A stretch of DNA of 64,000 nt, taken from Micractinium sp. NFX-FRZ (lineage: Eukaryota; Chlorophyta; Trebouxiophyceae; Chlorellales; Chlorellaceae). Position 1 is the stretch's first letter, and every line of letters starts with the position of its first letter. Below the pieces are notes generated by a model. The model saw nothing but the letters and a program-made list of their open reading frames with translations. It was not told where the DNA came from and did not search any database. The stretch is taken from NCBI GenBank assembly GCA_029339195.1, contig JAPTJF010000021.1, positions 218,988 through 282,987 on the forward strand, in the 5' to 3' direction. The position numbers and the translations under genes are program-made. Shown one piece after another: positions 21,516 to 32,700 of this stretch.

Positions 21516-21938
21516 TGGCAAGTGTGCAGTGTCGAACTCCGTCCTGTCACGTGTGTCAAACACTGCGGCGACGCGCCGACAATGCGGCGGCTGCGGAATT
21601 AAACCAGCAAAGTTGAAAAGGCCGTAGCGTGCGCAGCATGCGCCTGTTCAGCCGCGCGGGGGGTTATTGAAGGGGCCTGGCATTTCAGGTTACACGAAGA
21701 AGAAAACGTACAAGAGAGGAGCGTATTAATATTAGGGGTGAAGGGGTGAGGAGGGAAGGCGCATGGCCATGGTTGAACGGGTGTGGGTGCAAGGCGCCAA
21801 CCGGTGCCATCAGCAGCAAGTCGGTGAGGAAAACATGTACATGCAAAACATTGACATGGTACACACAGTATTCAATCACAAGCCTGCACAGTGTACTTAT
21901 TGCAATCCGTGGCAAGGCGGCAGGAGTCTGGGCGGGGC
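21516..21938. other. Intergenic between the tandem PC-esterase-like copies
   Basis: Contains the promoter of copy A and the 3' UTR of copy B, with a TGTAA (minus strand) at 21690-21694. AT-richer around 21700-21900. No further gene seen. Confidence 0.45.
21690..21694 (-). terminator. Putative polyadenylation signal TGTAA for copy B
   Basis: TTACA on the plus strand about 245 nt past the stop of the PC-esterase-like copy B. Confidence 0.4.
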
Positions 21939-24612
21939 TCACGCCGGGGGCTGGTGCACACGCACCGGGCTGCCGAGCCGCTCATCCCGCAGGACGCCAT
22001 TTAGTAGATACGTCCACAGGTGATATGCGCTCGGCTGGCACCAGTGCGTGCACTCCCCCGGCATGTGGCTGTCCCACAGCGGCACGCTGGCGTTCCAGGT
22101 GCGCAGGTGTGCATCTGCCAGGCGTGGCACCAGGGGAGCGGCGGCCACGTTCCACGTCCCGCCAGCACGCGCCACAGGGTCGCCCCGCTGCCACGCCTTG
22201 AGTGGCTCGCACTCCTTGGCCCGGAATTTGCCCGCGAAATTGCCGGTCCCGGGGAAGTGCTGCACGGGTGTGTCCATCCACACCATGCGGGGCAGGCTGC
22301 CTGCATTGGCGGCCCGGTAGTCTGCCAGCTGTCGCAGATCGCGGACGTAGGCAGAGCCCTTGCCGGGCACCTGGCAGCTGTCGCCCCTGCACATCACGTC
22401 TTCGTAGTAGTGCAGCCTGGGAGGAGAGCAGCGGAAGGAAGGGGAGGGCAGGGGGCACAGGTTGGTAGGGCAATGGGCAACGGCGCGGGAGGCCGGGTGG
22501 CAGGCCCGGGAGGCAGGGTGGCAGGTGGCAGATGTACACGGGTTGACGATCGGCAGTATGGACGGGCCCAGGAGGGGTTATGCGGTGCAGGCTGCAGGCA
22601 TCTTGGCCCGCAGCAGCGCACAGAGCGCAGCATCATGTCATCACAAAACAACCGCAAGGTGCGCAACACAGCACACGCAGCGGGCCCTGCCTGCCGCTGC
22701 ATCGCACAAATCTGCACGCATGCCGCTCTCTCCAGCTCCCAATGCTCCCAGCAAAGCAAACCTGCTCGCTCCCCAACTCACTCACGTCCCATCCTGGATG
22801 AGGCCTGCCATTTCTCCCACGATTCCCACCCAATTACCCCGTGTTGAGCACCAGCAAGTCGTCCTTGAACCCCGGGGCGTGCTGCGCCAGCAGGGGCAGC
22901 ACCATCCCCGCCATCACCGCCGCTGTGTCGGCCCGCACCATGCACACACGCGTGCCGTGCGCCAGCTCAAGGCACATGGGGGGCACTGGGTAGGGCTCGT
23001 AGCTGCAGAGAGATCGGGGGCAGAGCCAGGCGAGTGATTACGGGAAGATGAGGGGGCACTGGGGTAGGGCTCATAGCTGTTTGGAGTTGGCGGGCGGGCA
23101 GCGGCAGCAGAGGGCTGTGAGGGGCGCGGGCAGCAGAAAGCTGGGAAGCGAACACGTGGCGGCATGAGGGCAGGCGCAGGGGAGGCTTGTGCTGGCGAGG
23201 CGCTGCGCATGGCCCGGCACGACCAAGGTACACCCGGCTTACCACAGGTAGATGGTAGCTGTGTTCAGCTGCTTCACCAGCTTCTGGCTGGGCAGAGGGT
23301 CGCTGCATGGGCAGCAAGTGAGGGCGGGGCATGAAAGGGTGGGCAGCACAGCAGTGGGCAGGCTGCTAGGCGGCGGTGTGTTGTCCTGAGCTGCTAGCCA
23401 GGCAGGCAGCCAGGCAAGGAAGGGGCGACAGATGGCAACAGCTGTTTGGCTGGAAGCCAGCCGGCGCTGCTCACGTGCGGCGCAGCGAGGGCGCAAATTC
23501 TCTCAGGAAGCACTCTATGGCGTAGTAGAAGTGCCAGGTCTGCGAGTCCCCCAGCAGCCACAGCGTGCGCCCCCTGATGCGCTGGAACAGCTCGCACGGG
23601 GTGAAGCCCTGCGGGCAGCGGGCAAGATAATGTGTGCGTGTTCGTGGATGTTGGAGATAACGCCAGAAGCGGGCTTGGGGCAGGCGCAGCGCCAGCAGAC
23701 GCCGTTGCTGGCACATGCACCAGCTGAGCGGCGGCCCTAACGCCAGCGACGCGCACTGACATGGGAAGGTACGACTGAAGGTCACCCCAGGCAGTGACCC
23801 CGCTGGCCATTCTCACTGCTCAATTGTGGCACTTACATGCAGTGGGTGTCCCTCCGCCATGAAGCGCTCTGCAACCTCCTCTGCCTTGCGCTGCCCCGGG
23901 TAGACCTTGCGGCATTGCCGCAGCTCGAAGCCGCACACGCCGCAGCAGGCGGCGGGGAGGGAGGCGGGCAGGGGGTTGCAGCCAGAAGAGCGCGGGCAGT
24001 GAGAGCACGCCGCCTCTTGGGTGGGCAGCGCCTCGGCTGAGAGGTTGAAGAGGAAGGGGAGCTGGCCAGAGGCAGGCGGGGGCGGCGGGGATGTGCTCAC
24101 TAGACCTGCACACGTGGGACGGGAGCGACCCGGGGACAGGGCAGAGGCAGCGGTTGCATTGGGTATTCTGTGGGATGTTGGGTGCACCACTCTGTTGGTT
24201 AGTGTCACTGCATGCATTCGGGCAATATGCAAAGCCGGCAGGTGGATGCAGGAAGGCACGCAAGCATTAAGCTGGCGGGGCGGCCTGGCGCCTGAGACTC
24301 ACCGTCGGCGGCAACTGTGCAGCGTGACTGGGGAGCCTGGAACGCTCTCTGAGGCGCCTGTTGCCACTCTTGGATGCTGCTGGTAGGACCTGGCTCCCTA
24401 GATGGGGAGCGCGTGACCTGCGGCCTGGTGGGGACCGGCCAGAGGTCGGCTGGAGCGCCCCAGCGCAACGCCACCGTGGCCGCCACCAACAGGAGGAGGC
24501 CCAGCCCGGCCAGCAATCCGTGGCAGTCGGTGCGGCGCCGCAGCCGCGTTTCAATCTCTTCAAGAGATTCGTGGTCCAGCTTTGAGCACTGGGGCTTAAG
24601 GAGAGCGGGCAT
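21939..24612 (-). CDS. TBL/PC-esterase-like type II membrane protein, copy B
   Basis: Six minus-strand exons: 24303-24612, 23837-24105, 23475-23608, 23243-23302, 22838-23002, 21939-22416; 471 residues. Close paralogue of copy A in direct tandem: anchor LLAGLGLLLLVAATVAL, the shared start of exon 2 (GLVSTSPPPP), the Cys-rich segment, LWLLGDSQTWHFYYAIECF, DDLLVLNTG, and ECTHWCQPSAYHLW. Role as for copy A: probable glycan O-acyltransferase or esterase of the Golgi lumen, substrate unknown. Gene structure differs: exons 4 and 5 here (60 + 165 nt) equal the single 225-nt exon 4 of copy A, while copy A has an extra intron at the HW codon that is uninterrupted here. A start at 24612 gives a basic cytosolic leader. 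Confidence 0.78.
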
Positions 24613-25008
24613 AGTGCGCGCAGCCGCAGTCCGCGTTGGTGCTTAGGGGAGGGGGGGCCTCAACAGGCGCCCGGGCGCATCACAGAATGGTATGGTTGGA
24701 CTGCAAGCAACTCACGAGCGGCAAGTGCGTTTGGAAGGCGGCAGCAGGCCCAGCAGACGTGGGAGGCGAAAATGCCTCCAACCGTGCCCCGATTCGGGCA
24801 ACTGCTTGAGAAATGCAGCTCAGAAGTTGTCGGTGTGCAGAGCATGCCTGGGGGGAAGCTAAAGGGTTGGCGTGAGACCTGCCGCCGCTCGCCGGCAGCA
24901 CTGCGGCGGTTGGTACCAGGTACCACTCTGACCAGGGGCGAGTGCCCGTCGCTCCCCGAGGGGCAATACCCTTGCCATGAGCTTGTTCACAGCGGTGAAT
25001 TGTAACAC

Positions 25009-25096
25009 TGGCTGACAACAAGTGCGTCAGCCACTTGTTTGCACTGCCTCCAGGTGTGGCAGTGCAAACAAGTGTGTGTGGCAACCTGCACCACAC
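25009..25096. repeat. Cluster of overlapping perfect inverted repeats
   Basis: Arms 25032-25048 and 25058-25074 (17 nt each, CACTTGTTTGCACTGCC and its complement, 9-nt loop) form a perfect hairpin. Overlapping it, TGGCTGAC (25009-25016) pairs with GTCAGCCA (25026-25033), and AACAAGTG (25017-25024) with CACTTGTT (25032-25039). Just downstream GTGTGTGG pairs with CCACACAC. It lies outside any gene. Confidence 0.8.
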
Positions 25097-25594
25097 ACGG
25101 AGCCAGGTCAGTTGCCTACTGCTGGGGGCCTGCTGAGCGGAGGACGCTGCATGCCTTCCGCACACCAGCGCTTCCCGGCTGCCATTGCTAGGTGAAGGCA
25201 GTTCCAGAGAGGACACCGCCAGCGCGCCTGGGTTGAGTTGCTGGTGACGTTTTGCTGGCAGCAGATACAGCCACTTCATCACTGCAAATGCTGCCAGCCC
25301 GGCAGTCAGCATGGGGGCCGCTTCGCAACACGAGCTGGCATGCATGGGTTGGTCAGCTGTTGAGCAGGCGGGCCGCCAAGTGCAGGCAGAGGCGGGCACG
25401 GCAGGGAAATCGGGCCCATTCTGCTCTGCTGTACACAAGTGAGGCCCTCCCCGCCTGCCCACATCCAAACGTCCTCGGCACGCCGAGCACAGCACGCCAG
25501 AGTGCCGACCCCAAAACTCGCCTTGGCAACTTGCGACTGCTGAACTGCCCACTTCCTCCCTGTTTCAACCTGTCTAGCTGAGTTCTGCCAGCAC

Positions 25595-25599
25595 TTACA
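25595..25599 (-). terminator. Putative polyadenylation signal TGTAA for the MYND gene
   Basis: TTACA on the plus strand, about 125 nt past the stop at 25725. Confidence 0.5.
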
Positions 25600-25724
25600 C
25601 CTTGGTTTGCAAGAATGCGGTGGGGACGGAGTGCAAGGCAAGCCGCTGCTATTGTGAGCGCGATGAGGATCGCAGGACACAAAGCGCCGGTCGAGGGGGG
25701 ACTGCCTCCGGCAGCATCCCACGC

Positions 25725-28700
25725 TTACGCCGCCTCCTGGGCTTGCTGCCGGGCCTGCCGCGCCGCCTGCCGCGCAGCACCCAGCGCCGCGCACACCCGC
25801 CTGTGCCCCGCACGCCAGTCAGCGTGCGAGCAGGCAGTGCCACAGTACCTGGCGGGGTGGAGAGGAGGAGCAGCGGTTTGAAGAAGCAGCAGCGTGCGTA
25901 GCCTGCCGTGGCAGCCAAGCGGATGCCAGCGGTGCACGCGTGGCGCTCTGTACTCTGGGCAACGCAGCACTGCATGCAGCCATGTGCTCTTCCTCCTTTC
26001 CTGCCTGCCGTCCCTTCCCCCCTCCCCCCGCCCTGCACTCACCACACTGTGCGGCAGCCGCTGCACCTGCGGCCACCCACGCCCTGCCCCGCTGCGGGGC
26101 CGCCCTCCCCCGACAGCCGGTCGCACCGCAGGTAGGCGCAGCTGCGGACTGCCGCCGCTTGTGCCAGCTCCATCTGATCCTCAGCTGCCTGCTCTGGGCG
26201 CCGCCACCATTCAAGCAGCGCGGTCGACAGCTGGCACGCCGGCGGCAGCGCATCACGCTCCAAGCGCTGCAGCAGCGTAGGGGTGGCCGCTGCTGTCCAC
26301 TGCCGCGGGTGCTTGGGAAGCTGGCTGATGGCAGCCTCCAGGGCATCCAGCTGGCGGGCCAGCGCCGGCACGGTGGCAGTGCCAGAGGTGTTGCCGTCGC
26401 TGCCGCTGCCACCGCTGCTGCTGCCACCGCTGCTGCTGCCACCGCTGCCGGTGCCGGCAGCGCTGTGGTTATCAATGGCAGCCAGCACGCCTGCTGCGGC
26501 TCTCCCGAAGGATTGCAACATATCGGGCAGGAGAGATGCGACCGCGGGCCCCACCTGCGCAGCCAGGCGCAGCCAGGATGGGGAGGCATCAAGCAATCAG
26601 GCAGCCTAGCCGTGCTGCCCCCAACAGCCACACTCTCGAGACATGGAAGGATGTACACACAATTATGGGTGCCCACGCCCTCCTGCCCACCCCACACCCA
26701 CCTGCGGAGCCCAGGGCTGGCGGTTGCGCGCCATGCTGACCAACTCTGTGACCATGGCCTGCAGCGCACCACTCTGCAACAAGTGCGCCGCCAGGCGTGG
26801 CGACGCTGCGGCCGCAACGATGACAGGTATGTACATGGTCAAACGGTCATCTGGCTCCTGCACCGTGTTGGCAGCGCATGCGCACATGGACAAGCTGTCG
26901 TAGGGAGGCGAGCAAGGTGCGGGGCTGTGGCGCAAACCAGACAACAGTGTGCTTGTGCTTGCCTATGCCTGTGCTTGTGCCCTGTGGTGATGCGCTTCAA
27001 AGGCACAAGCACAGGCATAGGCATGCACGTGCCGGCTCACCGTGACGGCACGCATCGCCTGCTCCAGCAGCGCCCCCTGACTAGCATCCAGCGCGACCAC
27101 GCCCGGCGCCTCCCCTAGCGCCACCGCCAAGCCGAAGGCATCTTCCAAAGCAAGCCTGCCCTGCATGAGTTGCGGTGCGTCGTCGCTTGCCGCCAGCGCC
27201 TGCAGCGCTGCGCAGTGGGCAGCAGCCATGGCATGCAAATGCCTGCAGCGCAGGCCAGCAGGTTTGAGAACAGGATGGGGCAGTGACGCATGGCTGCAGT
27301 GCAATGGTAACAAGCAAGCAGAGCTGGCTACAGCACCGCGCGCAAGCTGCAGGCGCTGCTGCTCTGTGGAGCCAGCATGAGATGGTCAGCCACTGCCCAC
27401 ACACCTGGCCGGCTGCTCTGCGCCTGCCGCCTGCCGCCCCTTCAGCCGCACGGCAATGCGCAGCGTGACGCTGGTGATGCTGAGTGCCTTGGCGCGCTGC
27501 TGGAGCGAGGGCAGCAGGCGGGCCTCGCTGGTTGCCATGAAGTGGGCCACCCGGCAGGCGCTGGTGTGCAGCTGCCAAACCGCCGCCTCCGCAGCAGCCA
27601 CGCCGTCAATCGGCATCTGGGCACCCATATCGAGCTCCCGGCACTCGGAGCACGCACTGGAGCATGCCTCTGCAACTTGCCCCAAATAGAAAGCAAGCTC
27701 TGTAGCCACGCCCTGCAGCTCAGGCTGATCCTCTAGCCGCTGCACAAGGGCTGCCACAAATGGCAGCGCGCGCAGCTGCGCGGTCGCTGCGTCGCACCAG
27801 GCCGCCAAGTCAGCGAGGGTGAGCAATGCTGTGTCCCCGCTGCTGTAGGCAGGCTGCGCCAGGGCCAGCTTGGCCAGCATGGTGATGGCATCCAGCGCTG
27901 CGCCACACAGGGTGGCTGCAGCAGGGCCACTGTTGAAATGCGGCTCTCCCGCCACCACTTGGAGCACCAGTGGGAGCCGCTGTGTGGCTGCCAGCATGGC
28001 AGGCGCCAGCCGCCGCGGCCGTTCACCCCAGTGCCAGCTGCCGCTCTGCTGCAGGGGGGTGATGCTGTTGCACACGTGGGTGCAGCTTACAGCCAGCAGG
28101 CGCAGGAGGCCAAAGAGCAGGGCCGGCGGGGGCGGCTCGCACTCTGGGTCCTCCAACGGTGCCAGGGCCAACAGCCTGGCAGCGCACTGCACCAGGCGCT
28201 GCCCGCTCAACGTCACGCCGCCATCAGCCGGCGATGCTTGGCCAATGTGCGCCGCCAGCTGCTCCTCCAGAGGGTCTGCGGATGCCGCAGCTGCCATGTC
28301 GAGCACAGCGAGCCAGCTGTACTGGGCGGTTCGCCGCTCTGGCGGCAGCTGCATCACAACTGCCGCCTCCTGCAAGCACCCAAGCAGCATCTGCAGGAGG
28401 CGGCGCCGCAGGTCGGGCTGAATGGCTGCCGCATGCTGCTGGAATTGCGAACCATACCTGCAACAGGGAGTGGGTCGGGGACTATGTTCAAAACTGGCAC
28501 CCACGGGCTGCAACACTTGCAAAGCACAACTTCCACAAGCTGGACAAGCGAGGTGATACCACGCGCAACTGCAAGCAACGCCCAGCCAGCCAGCCAGCCA
28601 GCCAGCTCGTCGGCAAGTAATCAGCTAGTTCCTGGCGCATCGCGCGCCCGTTGCCCCCAAGCTCACAGCAGTTGGTGCAGAGCGGCCGCAAGGGACGCCA

Positions 28701-29597
28701 CAACTGCCCCCCGGTCCTCTGCGCCTGCGCATGCCCAGGGGAGGGCGGGAGGTGGCGCACAACAGCAGGCGGGCCGCAGCGGTCATGCCCCCCAAAGCGT
28801 GCTCTCTGGTTGTGAAGCCATGCACCCAATTGTCCAGCGCTTTGCACCCAGGCTCCCCTCCAGCTCTGTGGCAGCAAGCATTGCTGCACCCCGCCCACCT
28901 GCCCCGTGGCGTGGGTGCAGGACGGTCCCAGCCGCGCCCGCCACCGCTTCCAGCCAGGTGGTGAATGGTGCTTGCGGAAAGCGGCTGTGCAGATCCTCGG
29001 GTCTGCAGTCCGCAAGCAGGCTGAGCAGCGAGGCTGCCACACTCAGTTGGGATTTGAGGGCCAGGACGACTTCAGAAGCGTCGATGATGGTTGGGCTCGC
29101 CACAGAGCACGCCAGCTGCACCCGTCCGGTGCTGAGGAGCAGGGTGACACAGCGCGCCAGCGCACGGGCCACCGTTGAGGCCTCTGTCGCATCAATTGAG
29201 TGTGCCACACCTATAAGAGTGTGTGCAATGCAGAAAGCAGACGTGCACTGCAAGTGCAGCGCCTGGGACTGTGAGGCTGAAGCGCCAGCAGCAGCACTCT
29301 GCCACGCTGCTGTGAGCTTGGGGGCGAGCGCGCCGAGTTCATCGAGCGCCCTGCGACATGCACCAAAGAACCTGAAGCGTCAGTGGCTGGCTTGGACAGG
29401 AGAGGGAGCCAGCGAAACTCTTTGCCGACACGCACTCACTCGAGCAGCGCTGCCGGGTCAACGGAGCCAGCGTCCACCTGCGCCTTCAATCCACGCGTCA
29501 CATGTTCAACTCGCTGCAGCAAAGCCAAGCTGCCGGCAGCGTCGTCCCCACCCGCAAGCGAGCCTAGCTCGACCAGGACGGCTCTCAGCTCTTCCAT
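25725..29597 (-). CDS. Large helical protein with C-terminal MYND zinc finger
   Basis: Eight minus-strand exons: 29440-29597, 28899-29350, 28667-28724, 27405-28457, 27041-27242, 26702-26857, 26043-26554, 25725-25848; all phases agree, 904 residues. Most of the protein is Ala/Leu-rich alpha-helical sequence suggestive of HEAT/ARM-type or importin-like repeats (for example the 351-codon exon 4), with a Gly/Ser spacer in exon 7. The C-terminus is a MYND finger: CAYLRC, CSGCRTVWYCGTAC, then DWRAGHRRVC, giving the C..C-CxxC-YCxxxC-HxxxC ligand pattern. MYND domains mediate protein-protein contacts; such C-terminal MYND fingers on otherwise unrecognisable helical proteins are frequent in green algae. 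No targeting peptide seen. Function unknown. The start at 29597 is the only ATG compatible with exon 1. Confidence 0.72.
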
Positions 29598-29778
29598 GGT
29601 ACCAGAAACTGCAATGCAACTGCGCATTAAGCTTACCGAAACCGCAAGATGGGGATGCACAGCACGCTGTGCAGAGGCAGGTGGCAACCTACCCCGCCCC
29701 GCCCCCTACGACCTTCCCCCTCTGGTCAAAAAGGTTCACGCGCAAGTGCCAGCAGGATTGAGAGGGAGGCAGAGCTGT

Positions 29779-32700
29779 CTAGAGGGCGAAGATGGAGGTG
29801 GTGCAGGTCATGGCGTTGTAGATGAGCGTGCCGCCCACCGGCACAAACTGCCCCGTCAGCAGCTTGATCGCCTCCTGGGCCGCCATGGCGCCCACCACAG
29901 CCGCGATGACGTGCAGCTCCCCCGCTGCGCAGCGGCACATCTCCCCCACCAGGTCGTCGCTCACAGCGCCGCCCGCTGCGCTGCCGGTGATGCCGCACTC
30001 TGAGAGGATGGCGTTGGCCTGGCTCTTCAGCAGGGCCGCGTCCTCCTCCACCTCGCTGTAGCGGGGGAAAGGGGATTGTGGGGAGGGGGAGGGGGAGAAG
30101 GAAGTGGAAGGCGGGAAAGGTGGAGGCAAGTGAGCTGTGGAGAGGACCAAGGGGGGGAAGAGAGTTGGGATCGACGGCGGGCACAGGCGGGCACAGCGGG
30201 CAAGCAGCTGGGCAGGCTGGTCATGCACAATGATCCCTGCCTGCATCCTTGCCCTTGATCATTCTCAGTTAATCACTCTCACGTGTCCACACACCCCACA
30301 CCTGTCGTAAGACCCCGGGTAGCGCTGGTAGGTGGCGTGGAAGCGGTCGGCAGCTCGCAGCAGCACGTAGAGCGCCGCGTTGGCTGCGCTGTCCTCCGCC
30401 GCCAGCGCCGAGCGCAGCGCGTCGACGCGGCAGCTCGAGGGCTCGGTTTCCTCTGCCAGCGAGCGGCAGCGCACCAGCCTGGGGGCAGGAGGCATGGCAG
30501 GCGCACAGGCACAAAGAGGGGAAGGGAGGTGAGGAGGCAGGGGGACATGCAAGCAGACAGGCGTGGCACACAGCTGGAAGGCGAGCTCCCCTCTGCCGCG
30601 GCAGCAGCAGACAGATGAACATGAACATGCGGCACCCAGCCTGTGAGGTGCACCCCCCCGCAGCTTCCCATGTGCTCTTACAAAACCTCCCACCCCCGGC
30701 ACCTGAGGTAGCGCGCATGCTTGCAGAAGTGCTTGACCTCAGAGGTGGGGATGGAGGAGGGGTCGCGCCCCGCCGCCTCCAGAATGGCCCGCGCGTGGGC
30801 CTCCACCGCTGCCGCGTCTGCAGGCACACCCGGGCAGGGCAGCACAGCACAGCGGCACCGCATGTAAGGAAAGGCCAGCAGAGGCAGGGCAGCTGGACTC
30901 GCCACGGACTGCAGGGCGGCAGGCGACAGGCGCCGCAGCAGAGGCGGGGCACCCGCCTGCAACCGCAACGTGTGGCAGCACTGCCCTCTGCCGGTGCACA
31001 GCTCAGCACAGGCCCCACTTGCACCCTCAAGCCGAGCAGGGGACACACGGCAGTTGCCCACGCAGCTACCCACTGCTGCTGGGCATGCCACAATTTAGCC
31101 CGCCGGCAGCCGCCAGCATGACCGGGACGTGCGAAACTTGTGCATGCCCAGCCCACCTGTGTTTGCCTTTGCCCGGTACATGCGCTGCAGCTCGAGGTAC
31201 TGCTGGGTGGAGGCGTGCATGTCGGGTATGCTGCCCTCCAGCGGCAGCTGGCCCCCGCCCTCCTGCTCGGTGAACCGCTTCAGGGCGGCCACCAGCACCC
31301 AAAAGTCGGGGGACTGCAGCGCAGGCCGGCCGGCCGGCAGGCAGGCAGGCAGACATATGGCTTAAACCTGTGCTGCGCATGTGAGAGTGTGTGCGTCACA
31401 CCGCCTCCGTACCTCGGGACGATGTCAGCGTCCCGTTGCCCCCTCCCCAGTGCACCACCAGGGTGCAACACCAGAGAGGACAACCGCCTCTGCCTGCCCT
31501 GCACATGCGCACCTGCTGCGTGATGTTGGAGGCGCAGCTGTCCTCCAGCACGGCGCGCAGGTCGGAGGACACGGTGGGGGGCGCCCACACCTTGTGCGCA
31601 TTGGCCACCGCCTCCATGAAGTTCTCCTCCTGCGGGTAGGTGGGGGCATGCAGTGTGCAGGTGGTTAGTGTTGGTGCTGAGGTCGTAATTTGGGCACGCA
31701 TCACTTAAGTGTCCGCACGTGGGGGCATGCAGTGTGCACAGGTGTTGAGGCTGCTGAGGTTGCACGTGGGCAGGCCTCATTTTGAGACTTCCTTTGAGCC
31801 GTGGGCACGTTGCCCTCCTGAGGAGTGTCGAGGAGCGGGTAAAGATGGTCCGGGGGGTGGGCGTGCATCCCACCAAAACAGGAAAGAAGCACCAGCCAAG
31901 CAAGCACCGAGATACCCCCGCCCCACACCTCTAGGGGTATCCCATCGATGTGGCGCTGCCAGGACCTGAGCACATCCTTGAAGGCGCCGCGCTCAGGGTA
32001 GCTGCTCGGCAGCTGCCCGCCGTGAGCCTCCCGCCACTGCTGCGCCGCCTGGATCAGCAGCACCGCTGCAACAAGGGGCGGGTGGGTAATCATATACTGA
32101 GCAAGGGCATACGTAGGCAGCTGTCGATAATCACTGCAGGTGCTGAGGTGGCAGGGCGCGTTCCCTGCCCCGGGCTCGGCAACCTGCCCCAGCTACCTCG
32201 CACACCGAGCACCTCCCACCAACGCACTGCTCTGCTGCACCTGATTTTAACCAACAGTACAGTGCCATCCGCCAGTCGCTTGCTCACTTGCTGTCCAGGC
32301 TCTCAACCCACCCTGCTCAGCCCCAGCATGCCCTGCCCCGCCTGCTGGCCCCAGCCTGCTCAGCCCCACCCTACACTGCTCTGTCCTGCTTGCCCCACCC
32401 AGCCTGCGCAGCCTTCACCATCCTGCCCTGCCCCGCCTGCGTGTCCCACCCACCCTGCTCAGCCCTTCCTGCTTGCCCCACCCACCCTGTTTGGCCACTC
32501 CGCGGCCTGCCCCGCCCTGCCCTGCCCTGCCCTGCCCCACCCCACCTCCCACCCACCATATGGGATGTGGCTGTGCAGCACATCCTCGGCAGTGGCCAGG
32601 TCTATGGAGGAGGCGTACTCTGCTAGCTCGGGCCAGGGGTGGCCCAGCCTGCGGGCACAGAGCACGTGGAATGCACACTGTGTGGACAAGTACCGGATGC

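Larger units (their letters stand above)
24613..25724. other. Intergenic, no gene supported; contains a hairpin cluster
   Basis: A long minus-strand frame is open across much of it but lacks an ATG start and has no protein character. The region includes three closely packed inverted repeats (25009-25096) and a TGTAA signal for the MYND gene. Confidence 0.45.

Noticed and set aside
24680..25552. Long minus-strand open frame of about 290 codons
   Set aside because: It begins without ATG, has no helix, strand or domain character, and spans the hairpin cluster; in this GC-rich DNA such frames arise by chance.
28555..28620. CCAG-rich stretch as a CRISPR-like or telomeric array
   Set aside because: It is a simple (CCAG)n run without spacers inside an intron.
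27938..29761. Plus-strand open frame of 607 codons
   Set aside because: Antisense shadow of the MYND-protein exons, which splice in phase and end in a zinc finger.
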